Of a DNA stretch of 64,000 nt, positions 53,001 to 62,108 are shown piece after piece. The translations under genes were made by a program, and so were the position numbers. Source of the stretch: Aurelia coerulea (Eukaryota > Cnidaria > Scyphozoa > Semaeostomeae > Ulmaridae). How positions within the stretch are numbered: position 1 is the stretch's first letter; each line of letters begins with the position of its first letter. The stretch lies in the NCBI GenBank assembly GCA_039566865.1, contig CM076947.1:20585501-20649500 (forward strand). Reading direction: 5' to 3'. Under the pieces are notes generated by a model that did no database searches, had not been told where the DNA came from, and was given only the letters and a program-made list of their open reading frames with translations.

Positions 53001-54477
53001 AAGTAAAGAGACAGTCTATGGTTGAAATCTTTTGAATTGATAATCAATTATTCGAATATGAAACTTTGCTTGATGTAATTCTTGAAAATTAGGTATATGT
53101 TTTGAAACATTTGAAACCTCATCAGGTTAATGAGGTTCAAATGATTGTAAACTTTTTGAAAAAGTATGAAGTCAAAACACAGTCTGTGGTTGAAATCTTT
53201 TGAATTGATAATCAATGAGTCGAATATGAAACTTTGCTTGATGTAATTCTTGAAAATTAGGTATATGTTTTGAAACATTTGAAACCTCATCAGGTTAATG
53301 AGGTTCAAATGATTGTAAAATTTTTGAGAAAATGTGAAGTAAAGAGACAGTCTATGGTTGAAATCTTTTGAATTGATAATCAATGAGTCGAATATGAAAC
53401 TTTGCTTAATGCAACTCTTCAAAATTATGTATATGTTTTGAAACATTTGAAACCTCAGCAGGTTAATGAGGTTCAAATGATTGTAAAATTTTTGAGAAAA
53501 TGTGAAGTAAAGAGACAGTCTATGGTTGAAATCTTTTGAATTGATAATCAATTAGTCGAATATGAAACTTTGCTTGATGTAATTCTTGAAAGTAAGTTAT
53601 ATGTTTTGAAACATTTGAAACCTCATCAGGTTAATGAGGTTCAAATGATTGTAAACTTTTTGAAAAAATTTGAAGTCAAACACAGTCTATGGTTGAAATC
53701 TTTTGAATTGATAATCAATGAGTCGAATATGAAACTTTGCTTAATGCAACTCTTCAAAATTAGGTATATGTTTTGAAACATTTGAAACCTCATCAGGTTA
53801 ATGAGGTTCAAATGATTGTAAAATTTTTGAGAAAATGTGAAGTAAAGAGACAGTCTATGGTTGAAATCTTTTGAATTGATAATCAATGAGTCGAATATGA
53901 AACTTTGCTTGATGTAATTCTTGAAAATTAGGTATATGTTTTGAAACATTTGAAACCTCATCAGGTTAATGAGGTTCAAATGATTGTAAAATTTTTGAGA
54001 AAATGAGAAGTAAAGAGACAGTCTATGGTTGAAATCTTTTGAATTGATAATCAATTATTCGAATATGAAACTTTGCTTGATGTAATTCTTGAAAATTAGG
54101 TATATGTTTTGAAACATTTGAAACCTCATCAGGTTAATGAGGTTCAAATGATTGGAAAATTTTTGAGAAGATGTGAAGTAAAGAGACAGTCTATGGTTGA
54201 AATCTTTTGAATTGATAATCAATTATTCGAATATGAAACTTTGCTTGATGTAATTCTTGAAAATAAGTTATATGTTTTGAAACATTTGAAACCTCATCAG
54301 GTTAATGAGGTTCAAATGATTGTAAACTTTTTGAAAAAATTTGAAGTCAAACACAGTCTATGGTTGAAATCTTTTGAAATGATAATCAATGAGTCGAATG
54401 TGAAACTTTGCTTAATGCAACTCTTCAAAATTAGGTATATGTTTTGAAACATTTGAAACCTCATCAGGTTAATGAGG
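47014..54477. repeat. 168-bp satellite, core block resumed
   Basis: About 44 monomers of the core type. Characteristic here is a variant with TCAGCAGG in place of TCATCAGG and AATTATGTATATG in place of AATTAGGTATATG (for example near 47,045, 48,222, 50,068, 51,745 and 53,426). The block starts at TATGAAAC right after the transposon end. It switches abruptly to edge-type monomers near 54,478. Confidence 0.97.
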
Positions 54478-57212
54478 CTCAAATGATAGTAAACTCTTTG
54501 GGAAAATATGAAGTAAAACCACAGTCTATGGTTGAAATCTTTTGAAAAGATGTTTAATGAGTCGAAATGAAACTTGGCTTAATGCAGTTCTTAAAAAATT
54601 AGGTATTTGTTTTTAAACATTGGAAACCTCATCAGATTAATGAGGTTCAAATGATAGTAAACTTTTTGAGAAAATATGAAGTCAAAACACAGTCTATGGT
54701 TGAAATCTTTTGAATTGATGGTCAATGAGTCGAATATGAAACTTGTCTTAATTCAGTTCTTCAAAAATAGGTATATATTTTGAAACATTTGAAACCTCAT
54801 CAGGTTAATGAGGCTCAAATGATAGTTATCTCTTTGGGAAAATATGAAGTAAAACCACAGTCTATAGTTGAAATCTTTTGAAAAGATGTTTAATGAGTCG
54901 AATATGAAACTTGGCTTAATGCAGTTCTTCAAAAATAGGTATATATTTTGAAACATTTGAAACCTCATGAAGTTAATTAGGTTCATATGATAGTAAACGT
55001 TTTGGGAAAATATGAAGTAAAACCACAGTCGATGGTTGAAATATTTTGAATTGATGGTCAATGAGTCGAATATGAAACTTGGCTTAATGCAGTTCTTCAA
55101 AAATAGGTTTATATTTTGAAACATTTGAAACCTTATCAGGTAAATGATGTTCAAATGATAGTAAACGTTTTGAGAAAATAAGAACGCAAAACACAGTCTA
55201 TTGTTGAAATCTTTTGAATTGATTGTCAATGAATCGAATATGAAACTTTGCTTGATGTAATTCTTGAAAATTAGGTATATATTTTGAAACATTTGAAACC
55301 TCATCAAGTTAATTAGGTTCAAATGATGGTAAACTTTTTGGGAAAATATGAAGTAAGACCACAGTCTATGGTTGAAATCTTTTGAATTGATGGTCAATGT
55401 GTCGAATATGAAACTTTGCTTGATGTAATTCTTCAAAAATAGGTATATATTTTGAAACATTTGAAACCTAATCAAGTTAGTTAGGTTCAAATGATAGTAA
55501 ACTTTTTGAGAAAATATGAAGTAAAACCACAGTCTATGGTTGAAATCTTTTGAATTGATGGTCAATGAGTCGAATATGAAACTTGGCTTAATGCGGTTCT
55601 TCAAAAATAGGTATATACTTTGAAACATTTGAAACCTCATCAGGTTAATGAGGTTCAAATGATAGTAAACGTTTTCAGAAAATAAGAACACAAAACACAG
55701 TCTATGGTTGAAATCTTTTGAATTGATGGTCAATAATTCGAGTATGAAGCTTGGCTTAATGCAGTTTTTCAAAATTAGGTAAAAGGTTTGAAACATTTGA
55801 AACCTCATCAGTTTAATGAGGTTCAAATGATAGTAAAATTTTTGCGAAAATATGAAGTAAAACCACAGTCTATGGTTGAAATCTTTTGAATTGATGGTCA
55901 ATGAGTCGAATATGAAACTTGGCTTAATGCAGTTCTTCAAAAATAGGTATATATTTTGAAACATTTGAAACCTCATCAGGTTAATGAGGTTCAACTGATA
56001 GTAAACTTTTTGGAAATTATGAATTAAAGCCACAGCCTATGGTTGAAATCTTTTGAAAAGATGTTTAATGAGTCGAATATGAAACTTGGCTTAATGCAGT
56101 TCTTCAAAATCAGGTATCTGTTTTGAAACATTTGAAGCCTCATCAGGTTAATGAGGTTCAAATGATAGTAAAATTTGTGGGAAAATATGAAGTAAAACCA
56201 CAGTCTATGGTTGAAATCTTTTGAAAAGATGTTTAATGAGTCGAATATGAAACTTGGCTTAATGCAGTTCTTCAAAATTGGGAATTTGTTTTGAAACATT
56301 TGAAACCTCATCAGGTTAATGAGGTTCAAATGATACTAAACTTTTATAGAAAATATGAAGTCAAATCACAGCCTATGGCTGAAATCTTTTTAATTGATGG
56401 TCAATGAGTCGAATATGAAACTTGGCTTAATTCAGTTCTTCAAATATAGGTTTATATTTTGAAACATTTGAAACCTGATCAGGTTAATGAGGTTCAAATG
56501 ATAGTAAACTTTTTGGGAAAATATGAAGTAAAACCACAGTCTATAGTTGAAATCTTTTGAAAAGATGTTTAATGAGTCGAATATGAAACTTGGCTTAATG
56601 CAGTTCTTCAAAAATAGGTATATATTTTGAAACATTTGAAACCTCATGAAGTTAATTAGGTTCAAATGATAGTAAACGTTTTGGGAAAATATGAAGTAAA
56701 ACCACAGTCGATGGTTGAAATATTTTGAATTGATGGTCAATGAGTCGAATATGAAACTTGGCTTAATGCAGTTCTTCAAAAATAGGTTTATATTTTGAAA
56801 CATTTGAAACCTTATCAGGTAAATGATGTTCAAATGATAGTAAACGTTTTGAGAAAATAAGAACGCAAAACACAGTCTATTGTTGAAATCTTTTGAATTG
56901 ATTGTCAATGAATCGAATATGAAACTTTGCTTGATGTAATTCTTGAAAATTAGGTATATATTTTGAAACATTTGAAACCTCATCAAGTTAATTAGGTTCA
57001 AATGATGGTAAACTTTTTGGGAAAATATGAAGTAAGACCACAGTCTATGGTTGAAATCTTTTGAATTGATGGTCAATGTGTCGAATATGAAACTTTGCTT
57101 GATGTAATTCTTCAAAAATAGGTATATATTTTGAAACATTTGAAACCTCATCAGGTTAATGAGGTTCAAATGATAGTAAACTTTTTGAGAAAATATGAAG
57201 TATATAGTTGAA
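54478..57212. repeat. 168-bp satellite, right edge block (diverged variant)
   Basis: About 16 diverged monomers with the same edge-type markers as the left edge (ATGATAGT, GATGGTCAA, ACTTGGCTTAATGCAG). A segment of about 600 bp near 54,860-55,465 is repeated near 56,540-57,145 with a shift of 1,679 bp (10 monomers minus 1). Short core-type islands (ACTTTGCTTGATGTAATTC near 55,240, 55,415, 56,920 and 57,095) occur within edge-type monomers. The minus strand is open for 426 codons at 54,753-56,033. The array decays at 57,200-57,212, where GAAGTA joins TATAGTTGAAA. Confidence 0.95.
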
Positions 57213-57417
57213 AGAAATTGAACCTTTTTTATTTTATTATTTGTTGGCTCTGGTGCCCAGAGTAATATTGTTCTTGCTTTTCTCTGTTTTTCATCCGCAC
57301 GGGAGGAGGGCTTGGTGGGGAATAGAGTACAGAAAATAGCAAGAAAAATATAAGAGAGTAATTCCTTAAAAAATGGTTTCCACTTTTTCTATTTGCCTGT
57401 ATTTGTTGATGCTATAT
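57213..57417. other. Boundary sequence right of the satellite
   Basis: Unique sequence with no gene or repeat seen. The last seven bases (GCTATAT, 57,411-57,417) are the left target duplication of the next element. Confidence 0.5.
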
Positions 57418-57649
57418 CACAGGGACCCCAAGAAATTGATTAATGCCTCCCTCCCCCCAATGATAAAGCCCTGTAGCCTCCTTTGCGATTGCGAAGCTAT
57501 GACGTAATGCCTTTCATCATAAATCGAAAGCGCCTCACTTTCGATTTCTGATGAAAGGCATTACGTCATAGCTTCGCAATCGCAAAGGAGGCTACAGGGC
57601 TTTATCATTGGGGGGAGGGGGCGTTACTCAATTTCCTGGGGTCCCTGTG
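57418..57649. mobile_element. 232-bp hairpin MITE with 7-bp target duplication
   Basis: Two arms of about 113 and 112 bp (57,418-57,530 and 57,538-57,649) are nearly perfect inverted copies around a 7-base spacer CGCCTCA. The ends are CACAGGGACCCC and GGGGTCCCTGTG. GCTATAT flanks both sides (57,411-57,417 and 57,650-57,656). The inner parts of the arms differ by only one or two bases, so the insertion is young or the palindrome is kept uniform. The 7-bp duplication does not name a superfamily by itself; hAT or P-type origin are options. Confidence 0.92.
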
Positions 57650-57678
57650 GCTATATAAGAGAAATTCAGCTACACGTA

Positions 57679-58065
57679 CACTCATTCTTCTTATAAGAAA
57701 CTAAGGTCCGGGGCTGGTAGGCAGTTTCTTAAGTTTTTGGGCCATTTTGCTACCAACAGTTTCTTACGTGTTTCTTGTATTTTTAACGCCAGAAATGTTA
57801 AGTTAATCTTGTCTTGTCTAAAGGGTTGCCACATTACTTAGTAAGATCTGAAAACAAATCAATAACATAATTCGCACTCAAAATAATGTGCAAACAGTTG
57901 CTACAACTTTACAGTATCAAAACATTTTTGACTGCGATCGGAAAACTAAGAACTGTAAATTGCAAAAGTTTCTCAGCTTTTTGAATCCACGTAGGGTCGT
58001 TTCTTAACTTTCGAAAATATGAGCCTACCGTTTCTTATTAGCGGCTTCTTATAAAAAAATGAGTG
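57679..58065 (-). mobile_element. 387-bp TA-flanked MITE, family TATAAGAAAC, copy 2
   Basis: This is the reverse-orientation copy of the 42,012-42,397 element, with CACTCATTCTTCTTATAAG at the left end and AAAAAAATGAGTG at the right. TA lies on both sides (57,677-57,678 and 58,066-58,067). Internal landmarks shared in opposite order include GCGAATTATG/CATAATTCGC and GTTTCTTAACTTTC/GAAAGTTAAGAAAC. The two copies are diverged by small indels and substitutions. Non-coding. Confidence 0.88.
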
Positions 58066-58067
58066 TA

Positions 58068-58375
58068 TTCTTTTATATGAAACTGCTTGTAACTGCTTAT
58101 AAGAAATTCAACTCTCAGATCGCCAAAAATTATGAAACTCCAGTACTGGGAAAAAAATTGCGAAAAACTCTTTGTTTTGGTGAAGGGGAAATCCTTCGCA
58201 TATTGTCACTTTATTTTTGTTTAGTCCTTGACAAGGGCAAAGAAATTAAACATGAAATCTGTTATGGAATCTTTAAAAAACTCGTAAGAAACTACGAGTA
58301 CTCAAAATCTCGTAATTTTAAGGACGTTAAGAAACTTTTAGTTCTGGCACAAATTCTTATTTTATTATAAAAAAT
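58068..58375. mobile_element. Diverged relative of the TATAAGAAAC element family
   Basis: TATATGAAACTGCTTG and GCTTATAAGAAATTC, then GCCAAAAATTATGAAACTC and CAGTACTGG, align with the left terminus of the 1.83-kb element at 62,109 (TATAAGAAACTGG, GGCGAAAAATTTAAGAAACTC, TAGTGCT). The right side (TTAAGAAACTTTTAG, then TTCTTATTTTATTATAAAA) resembles the inverted end only weakly. It abuts the previous MITE. A 103-codon plus-strand frame (58,059-58,370) spans it, but I read that frame as chance. Confidence 0.4.
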
Positions 58376-58832
58376 ACTTGTAACATTGTTGATACCGACT
58401 TCATGACCATATTTTATTTGGTACCGGTGAGTAAAAAAAGATCGACCGCCACTCCGGTCTCAAATTATGATGGATTTTGTCGAGGAAGCCCCTTCAAGAA
58501 ACCTTCAAATGGGCTTTATGATAATCACGACCAAATTTTCCTAATTGACCAAATCTGCCTTTCAGCTACACCTTCTAGTATGCTTTCTTGAGAAAATCCA
58601 AAAAATCCCTCAACATTTCAGGATGGAGTGGCTGCTTTCAGCTTGCGTCATTTCTGATCTAAGATTTCAGAAATGACAAGGAAAGAAGAAAGTTTGTCTT
58701 TGTTGCTCCTAGCTGCAAATTCCTCGGACTACAAGCTGCAAACACGTGCCAAGCTTTCTAGCTTCACTATGTTAACATTTTTGGAGCATAGGTTCCAAGT
58801 CTTTAACTGGGTGAAAAAAGGTGGGTGGAAAA
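58376..58832. other. Unassigned stretch with one short hairpin
   Basis: No supported gene. A perfect 11-bp inverted repeat (GTCATTTCTGA and TCAGAAATGAC, 9-base loop) lies at 58,647-58,677. The 62-codon plus frame at 58,403-58,591 shows no motif. Confidence 0.4.
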
Positions 58833-59260
58833 TTCTATGAACTATTTCTTTGATTGAATAATGATGACTTAAAAGAAACTTTGCCTACTTATCTATAATT
58901 CTACCGTTGAATTTTTAAGAAATCTTGAATATTTTGGAATCACAGCGTATTTTATATTTCAACTCATTTGAGGATATGACGTCTTCAAATTTTACAAATC
59001 GTAAACCAAGAGTGACAGACTTTTGCTGGATACCATATTGTAGACATTCATAAAATACGGTGTTCTTGAAAATTATTTCATTTTTCGTCAAACGTGAAAA
59101 GTCGTTTTCAAATTTTCTTTTGAACCCTTAAAAAGGAAGAAAACACCACCATTCTGAAAATATTTAAGATTTCAGTAAAGTCTAGCGGTAGAATTGTTGC
59201 AAAGTAACTAAAGTTTCTTTCAAGCCATTTGGTTCAAAGAAATAGATTGTAGAAATTTAC
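58833..59260. repeat. Long inverted repeat (fold-back), arms about 110 bp
   Basis: The left arm (58,833-58,941) contains AAAAGAAACTTT, then AATTCTACCG, then GAAATCTT and AATATTTT. The reverse complement of 59,151-59,260 contains the same words in the same order at similar spacing, with about 25-30 per cent mismatches. About 210 bases separate the arms. It is probably an old fold-back transposon. No target duplication found. Confidence 0.6.
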
Positions 59261-59735
59261 ACCAACATTTAAAAAGATTTAGTAGATATGCTCTTTTTTT
59301 CGGTTAGTGTCGGAAAGAAGCGGAGTCACAGAAATTCAATGTCCGACCAATTTTATTCAACAAATGTTGATACAAATGTACATCTGTATCGACCGAAAAA
59401 TGTCGTCTTTGGCAACTGAGTGCTTCAGTTTGTTCTTTCATTTTCTTGGTTCCCCTTTCTTTGATACCCTTTGACATCAGAGAATTCAACGTTTGAGTCA
59501 GGGAGCTTTAGGGTGTATAGCTCCCTGGTTTGAGAGTAGCGATAACATGCGCGTACGTTCGCAACAGGATCATACCAACACGAATCAAATAGTAACCACT
59601 AGACTCGACAACAATTATTTGTTTATTTACTCAAACTTTCGTAACATTTTTAAACGTAGCTAAATTTGCGAAGTTAAGAAATTTTCTGTGTTTGCTGCAA
59701 AATTGACAACAGTCTAAATTGTCATTTCTTTTCAG
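59261..59735. other. Unassigned stretch
   Basis: A small hairpin lies at 59,500-59,526 (AGGGAGCT and AGCTCCCT). The 61-codon minus frame at 59,304-59,489 has no recognised motif. Otherwise AT-rich and featureless; the last 30 bases form the polypyrimidine tract of the next candidate exon. Confidence 0.35.
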
Positions 59736-59800
59736 CTCAAAACAAGCAGACCAATAGGCAAACGAGTCCGCAAACATAAAGCAAGCAACGAAACTTCAAG
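59736..59800 (+). CDS. Candidate small exon (plus strand), unknown product
   Basis: The acceptor TTGTCATTTCTTTTCAG ends at 59,735 and is strong. Two donors are possible: AAG/GTGAAG at 59,801 and ATG/GTGAGTAAG at 59,827. With the first donor the phase-0 frame is open and basic (L-K-T-S-R-P-I-G-K-R-V-R-K-H-K-A-S-N-E-T-S-R). With the second it meets TGA at 59,802. Basic runs like K-R-V-R-K-H-K occur in nuclear localisation signals, but this is too short to assign. No partner exon was identified, so this rests on splice signals alone. Confidence 0.3.
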
Positions 59801-59884
59801 GTGAAGATTTTATTGGAGGTTTGATGGTGAGTAAGCTTATTTAAGAATTCAAACTTGTTTTGATTCAAACTCTATAACCAGATA

Positions 59885-60690
59885 TCAAGGACAGATTTGG
59901 TAAGACAATAGCACGAATTTGTTTTGATTGACACTGCAATTCAAAGCGATTAGCGATCGCAGACAAAGGAAATTCTCTCAACCAGTTATTCAAAACAAAC
60001 AAAGCCGGAAAAGTTTCTCTAAAACCCAGGTAGCTGGCTGGCTCGTTGTGCATTCCAAAAATTGTTTTTATGAGCAAACATGAGCATATATCGAAAGAAG
60101 AAGGATATATCTGCACATCTGCCAAGGGCATTTAATTTATTTGATTCAAAAGCCGATTGGGAGGTGATTCAATTCTCTTTTTTTTGGGGTGTAATTAAAG
60201 CATTTACTGCTCCGCTTCTGAACCAAAGAAATTAACTGCCCGAGGTAGATGTGTAGATATATCCTTCTTCTTTTGATGTATGCTCTTGTTTGCTCGTAAA
60301 AACAATTTTTCTACCGGGTGTCCCAAAATGATGTATTATTGTTTGATTGCTTACATGTCCATAACCAATGAACCGATTTTCAAACACTTTGTTTCATTTG
60401 ATTCCCTAAAGGCTAAATTTTATTTTAAGATGTTGGCTGTGGTTTTACCAGTTTTTGAAAATCGGGTCATCGGTTAGGGACATATAAGCAATCAAACAAT
60501 AATACATCATTTTGGGACACCCGGTAGAATGCACAACGAGCGCGCTAGCTACTTGGGTTTCAGAGAAAATTTTGCTGCTTTGTTTGTTTTGAATTTCTGG
60601 TCGAGTGAATTTCCTGTCTGCAGCCACTAATCGCTTTGAATTCAAATGTCAACAAAAGCATCTCATATTATTGTGTTACAAAATCTGCCC
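59885..60690. mobile_element. Long fold-back element, interrupted by a MITE
   Basis: The left arm (about 59,885-60,165) and right arm (about 60,205-60,690) are inverted copies. Shared words include ATTCAAAGCGATTAG, GGAAATTC, AACAAACAAAGC, AACCCA, TAGCT, CTCGTTGTGCATTC, AAAAATTGTTTTTA, GAGCAAACA, AAGAAGAAGGATATATCT and the gapped pair around GGGCA and TTAATTT near the loop. The right arm is broken after AATTTTTC by the 211-bp MITE at 60,314-60,524; removing the MITE restores alignment. Arm divergence looks like 15-25 per cent. The outer ends are not sharply defined. Confidence 0.8.
60314..60524. mobile_element. 211-bp TA-flanked MITE with CCGGGTGTCCC ends
   Basis: The left end CCGGGTGTCCCAAAATGATG and the right end (its inverted copy) are near-identical for about 40 bp and recognisable for about 70. 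TA flanks both sides (60,312-60,313 and 60,525-60,526), a Tc1/mariner-type duplication. Because it lies inside one arm of a fold-back whose other arm is uninterrupted, the pre-insertion sequence can be read directly. Non-coding. Confidence 0.92.
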
Positions 60691-60699
60691 TTGTTTAAC

Positions 60700-61031
60700 C
60701 AGATATGATGTCATATGATCCCATGGCTAACGGCCTTCATAAACATATGACCAATGCTTTACTAAGAAGTAAGGCAAATGGGCTGGAAGAGCATATTTCA
60801 GAAACTGCATCATCTTTATCAACAGAACCAGTTTAATGCTCCCAATAACAAATTTACGTATTATAAGCGAGAAATCTTACAGAACTTTCGTTATTTTGTG
60901 AAAAAACTACAAGCGAGGCTACTTACTGTATTTGGGCCCTGTCAGTCCTAGTAAGAGTTCCGCTTTCGAAAGGTAACACCTTTCTGCTAATTGCCAGCAT
61001 CTAAACTTTGTTATATTCTCATAAAATAAAT
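60700..61031. other. Unassigned stretch
   Basis: No repeat, exon or structure that I can support between the fold-back element and the palindrome that follows. Confidence 0.35.
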
Positions 61032-61204
61032 ACCAACAAGTAAAAAAGTAAAATATAAGTCCTTTGATTCGAATCGAAATAATAGGCACGACGTTTCGAG
61101 TATAGCCCGTTGTCAAGCTTGATAAAGGGCTATCCTCGAAACATCGTGCTTATTCAATTCGCATCAAAGTGCTTATATTTCATTTCATTTACTTGTTTAT
61201 CATT
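61032..61204. repeat. 172-bp palindrome containing two inverted GGGCTAT...CGAAAC motifs
   Basis: The sequence folds about its centre at AAGCTT (61,115-61,120). Arms of about 85 bp share ACAAGTAAA, AAATATAAG, CTTTGAT, CGAAT, and the inner AGGCACGACGTTTCGAG on one side with CTCGAAACATCGTGCTT on the other. The inner motif (GATAAAGGGCTATCCTCGAAAC) resembles the conserved tail, sometimes hammerhead-ribozyme-like, of Penelope-like retroelements. Here the catalytic CUGAUGA is changed to TTGATAA, so activity is not expected. Confidence 0.65.
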
Positions 61205-61274
61205 GTACAATTGCACTACACGCAACAAGAAGATTTTTGGTCATAAATGTAATGACAAAAATACTACGCAAATA

Positions 61275-61325
61275 CAATCATTTTTTTCATAAGAAACCGC
61301 TTATAAGGAACGGTAGGCTCAAATA
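61275..61325 (+). mobile_element. Terminal remnant of the TATAAGAAAC MITE family
   Basis: AATCATTTTTTTCATAAG, then AAACCGCTTATAAGGAACGG and TAGGCTCAAA, match the first about 45 bases of the 42,012 element (CACTCATTTTT, TATAAG, AAATCGCTTATAAGAAACGG, TAGGCTCAA). No matching right end is found downstream, so this is a truncated copy or solo end. Confidence 0.65.
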
Positions 61326-61573
61326 TCAGTTTAGCTTCATTACTTACCCTAACCCTACATTTAGCTTCATTACAACCCAAAAATATCAGTACATTTTATA
61401 CCATGACATCTGTAAACGAACAAAAGAGATCCTGAAACAATGCAAATTGAGGCCAGGATTGCCTCTAAAGAATCCAGAAATATCATTTTGACAATATTTG
61501 ATGCCCCAAGGTTCTCATAAAACTAGGTTCTTTTATGAGGGCTTCTACTGTAGCAATAGCATACTCAATAGTT

Positions 61574-61689
61574 TCAGGTTTCAGGGAATCGAATGTTTTT
61601 AAGGGGTTGCTCTACAGTACGGCTGTCTTTTAACGATGCTGTGAAGTCTTCAATCCAACGACATTTATTTAGGTGTGAAATCTTTTGTC
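61574..61689 (-). CDS. Probable terminal coding exon (minus strand), unknown product
   Basis: On the minus strand the acceptor TTCGATTTTTAG (61,690-61,691) is preceded about 20 bases upstream by TACTAAT, an excellent branch point. The exon continues the frame of the upstream exon (phase 1; TGT G joined to GA CAA) for 37 further codons to TGA at 61,574-61,576. The peptide includes Q-K-I-S-H-L-N-K-C-R-W-I-E-D-F-T-A-S-L-K and ends N-I-R-F-P-E-T. Random sequence would meet a stop within about 20 codons on average, and the two exons agree in phase, so this is the best-supported coding join in the window. I do not recognise the C-terminal part. The open tail could instead be an alternative last exon made from repeat-like DNA. 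Intron: 61,690-61,856, 167 bp, GT-AG. Confidence 0.55.
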
Positions 61690-61856
61690 CTAAAAATCGA
61701 AGCGATTAGTATGTCCTGAGATTAAGGAAACTGAAATGATTCATATCAAGCAGTGTAAAATGGTATTCACATTGGCACATCAAGCATTATAAGGTCAAAC
61801 AAAATTTATTTATTTGATGAATTTCCAAAGGCTGTTCTTTAACATTTGCTACTTAC

Positions 61857-61950
61857 CACAACTTTTCATGAATTCATAATTGGAAATGATATTTCTTTGT
61901 CTGATAATTTCATATTCTGTCAGCTGATCTTCATCATAGATCTCCATTTC
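61857..61950 (-). CDS. Probable coding exon (minus strand) with YExxRxxNIxxNxxF motif
   Basis: On the minus strand the acceptor ATATTTTTGTAG (61,951-61,952) and donor TGTG/GTAAGT (61,855-61,856) are both close to consensus. The 94-bp exon starts in phase 0 (GAA ATG GAG ATC) and ends in phase 1. The peptide E-M-E-I-Y-D-E-D-Q, then LTEYEIIRQRNIISNYEF, then M-K-S-C-G is acidic then helical. The pattern Y-E-x-x-R-x-x-N-I-x-x-N-x-x-F is a short conserved motif I know from nuclear proteins such as WDR76, and from several uncharacterised invertebrate proteins with DNA-binding domains. A function cannot be deduced from it. Translation could begin at the ATG in GAAATGG, giving about 68 residues with the next exon, or further upstream in exons not found. 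Upstream of the acceptor lies the 1.83-kb transposon (62,109-63,936), which would then be intronic or 5' flanking. Confidence 0.65.
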
Positions 61951-62108
61951 CTACAAAAATATGATATTGCTCCGAATATCATTGCTAAAAATGTGATATG
62001 GTATTAATGAAATTCCAGTTTTGTGAACATTTTTATAAGTTACTTGTTTGTGTCAAATGATTTAGCCAAATTCCCATTGCGATTCGTCTCCCATGCTTTT
62101 CTGCACTA

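Noticed and set aside
6961..54477. CENP-B box in the 168-bp monomer
   Set aside because: The nearest match (ATTCGAATATGAAAC) lacks the A and CGGG positions of the TTCGnnnnAnnCGGG pattern.
58059..58370. 103-codon plus frame
   Set aside because: It starts inside the terminal repeat of one MITE and runs through a diverged relative of the same family, so it is most likely chance.
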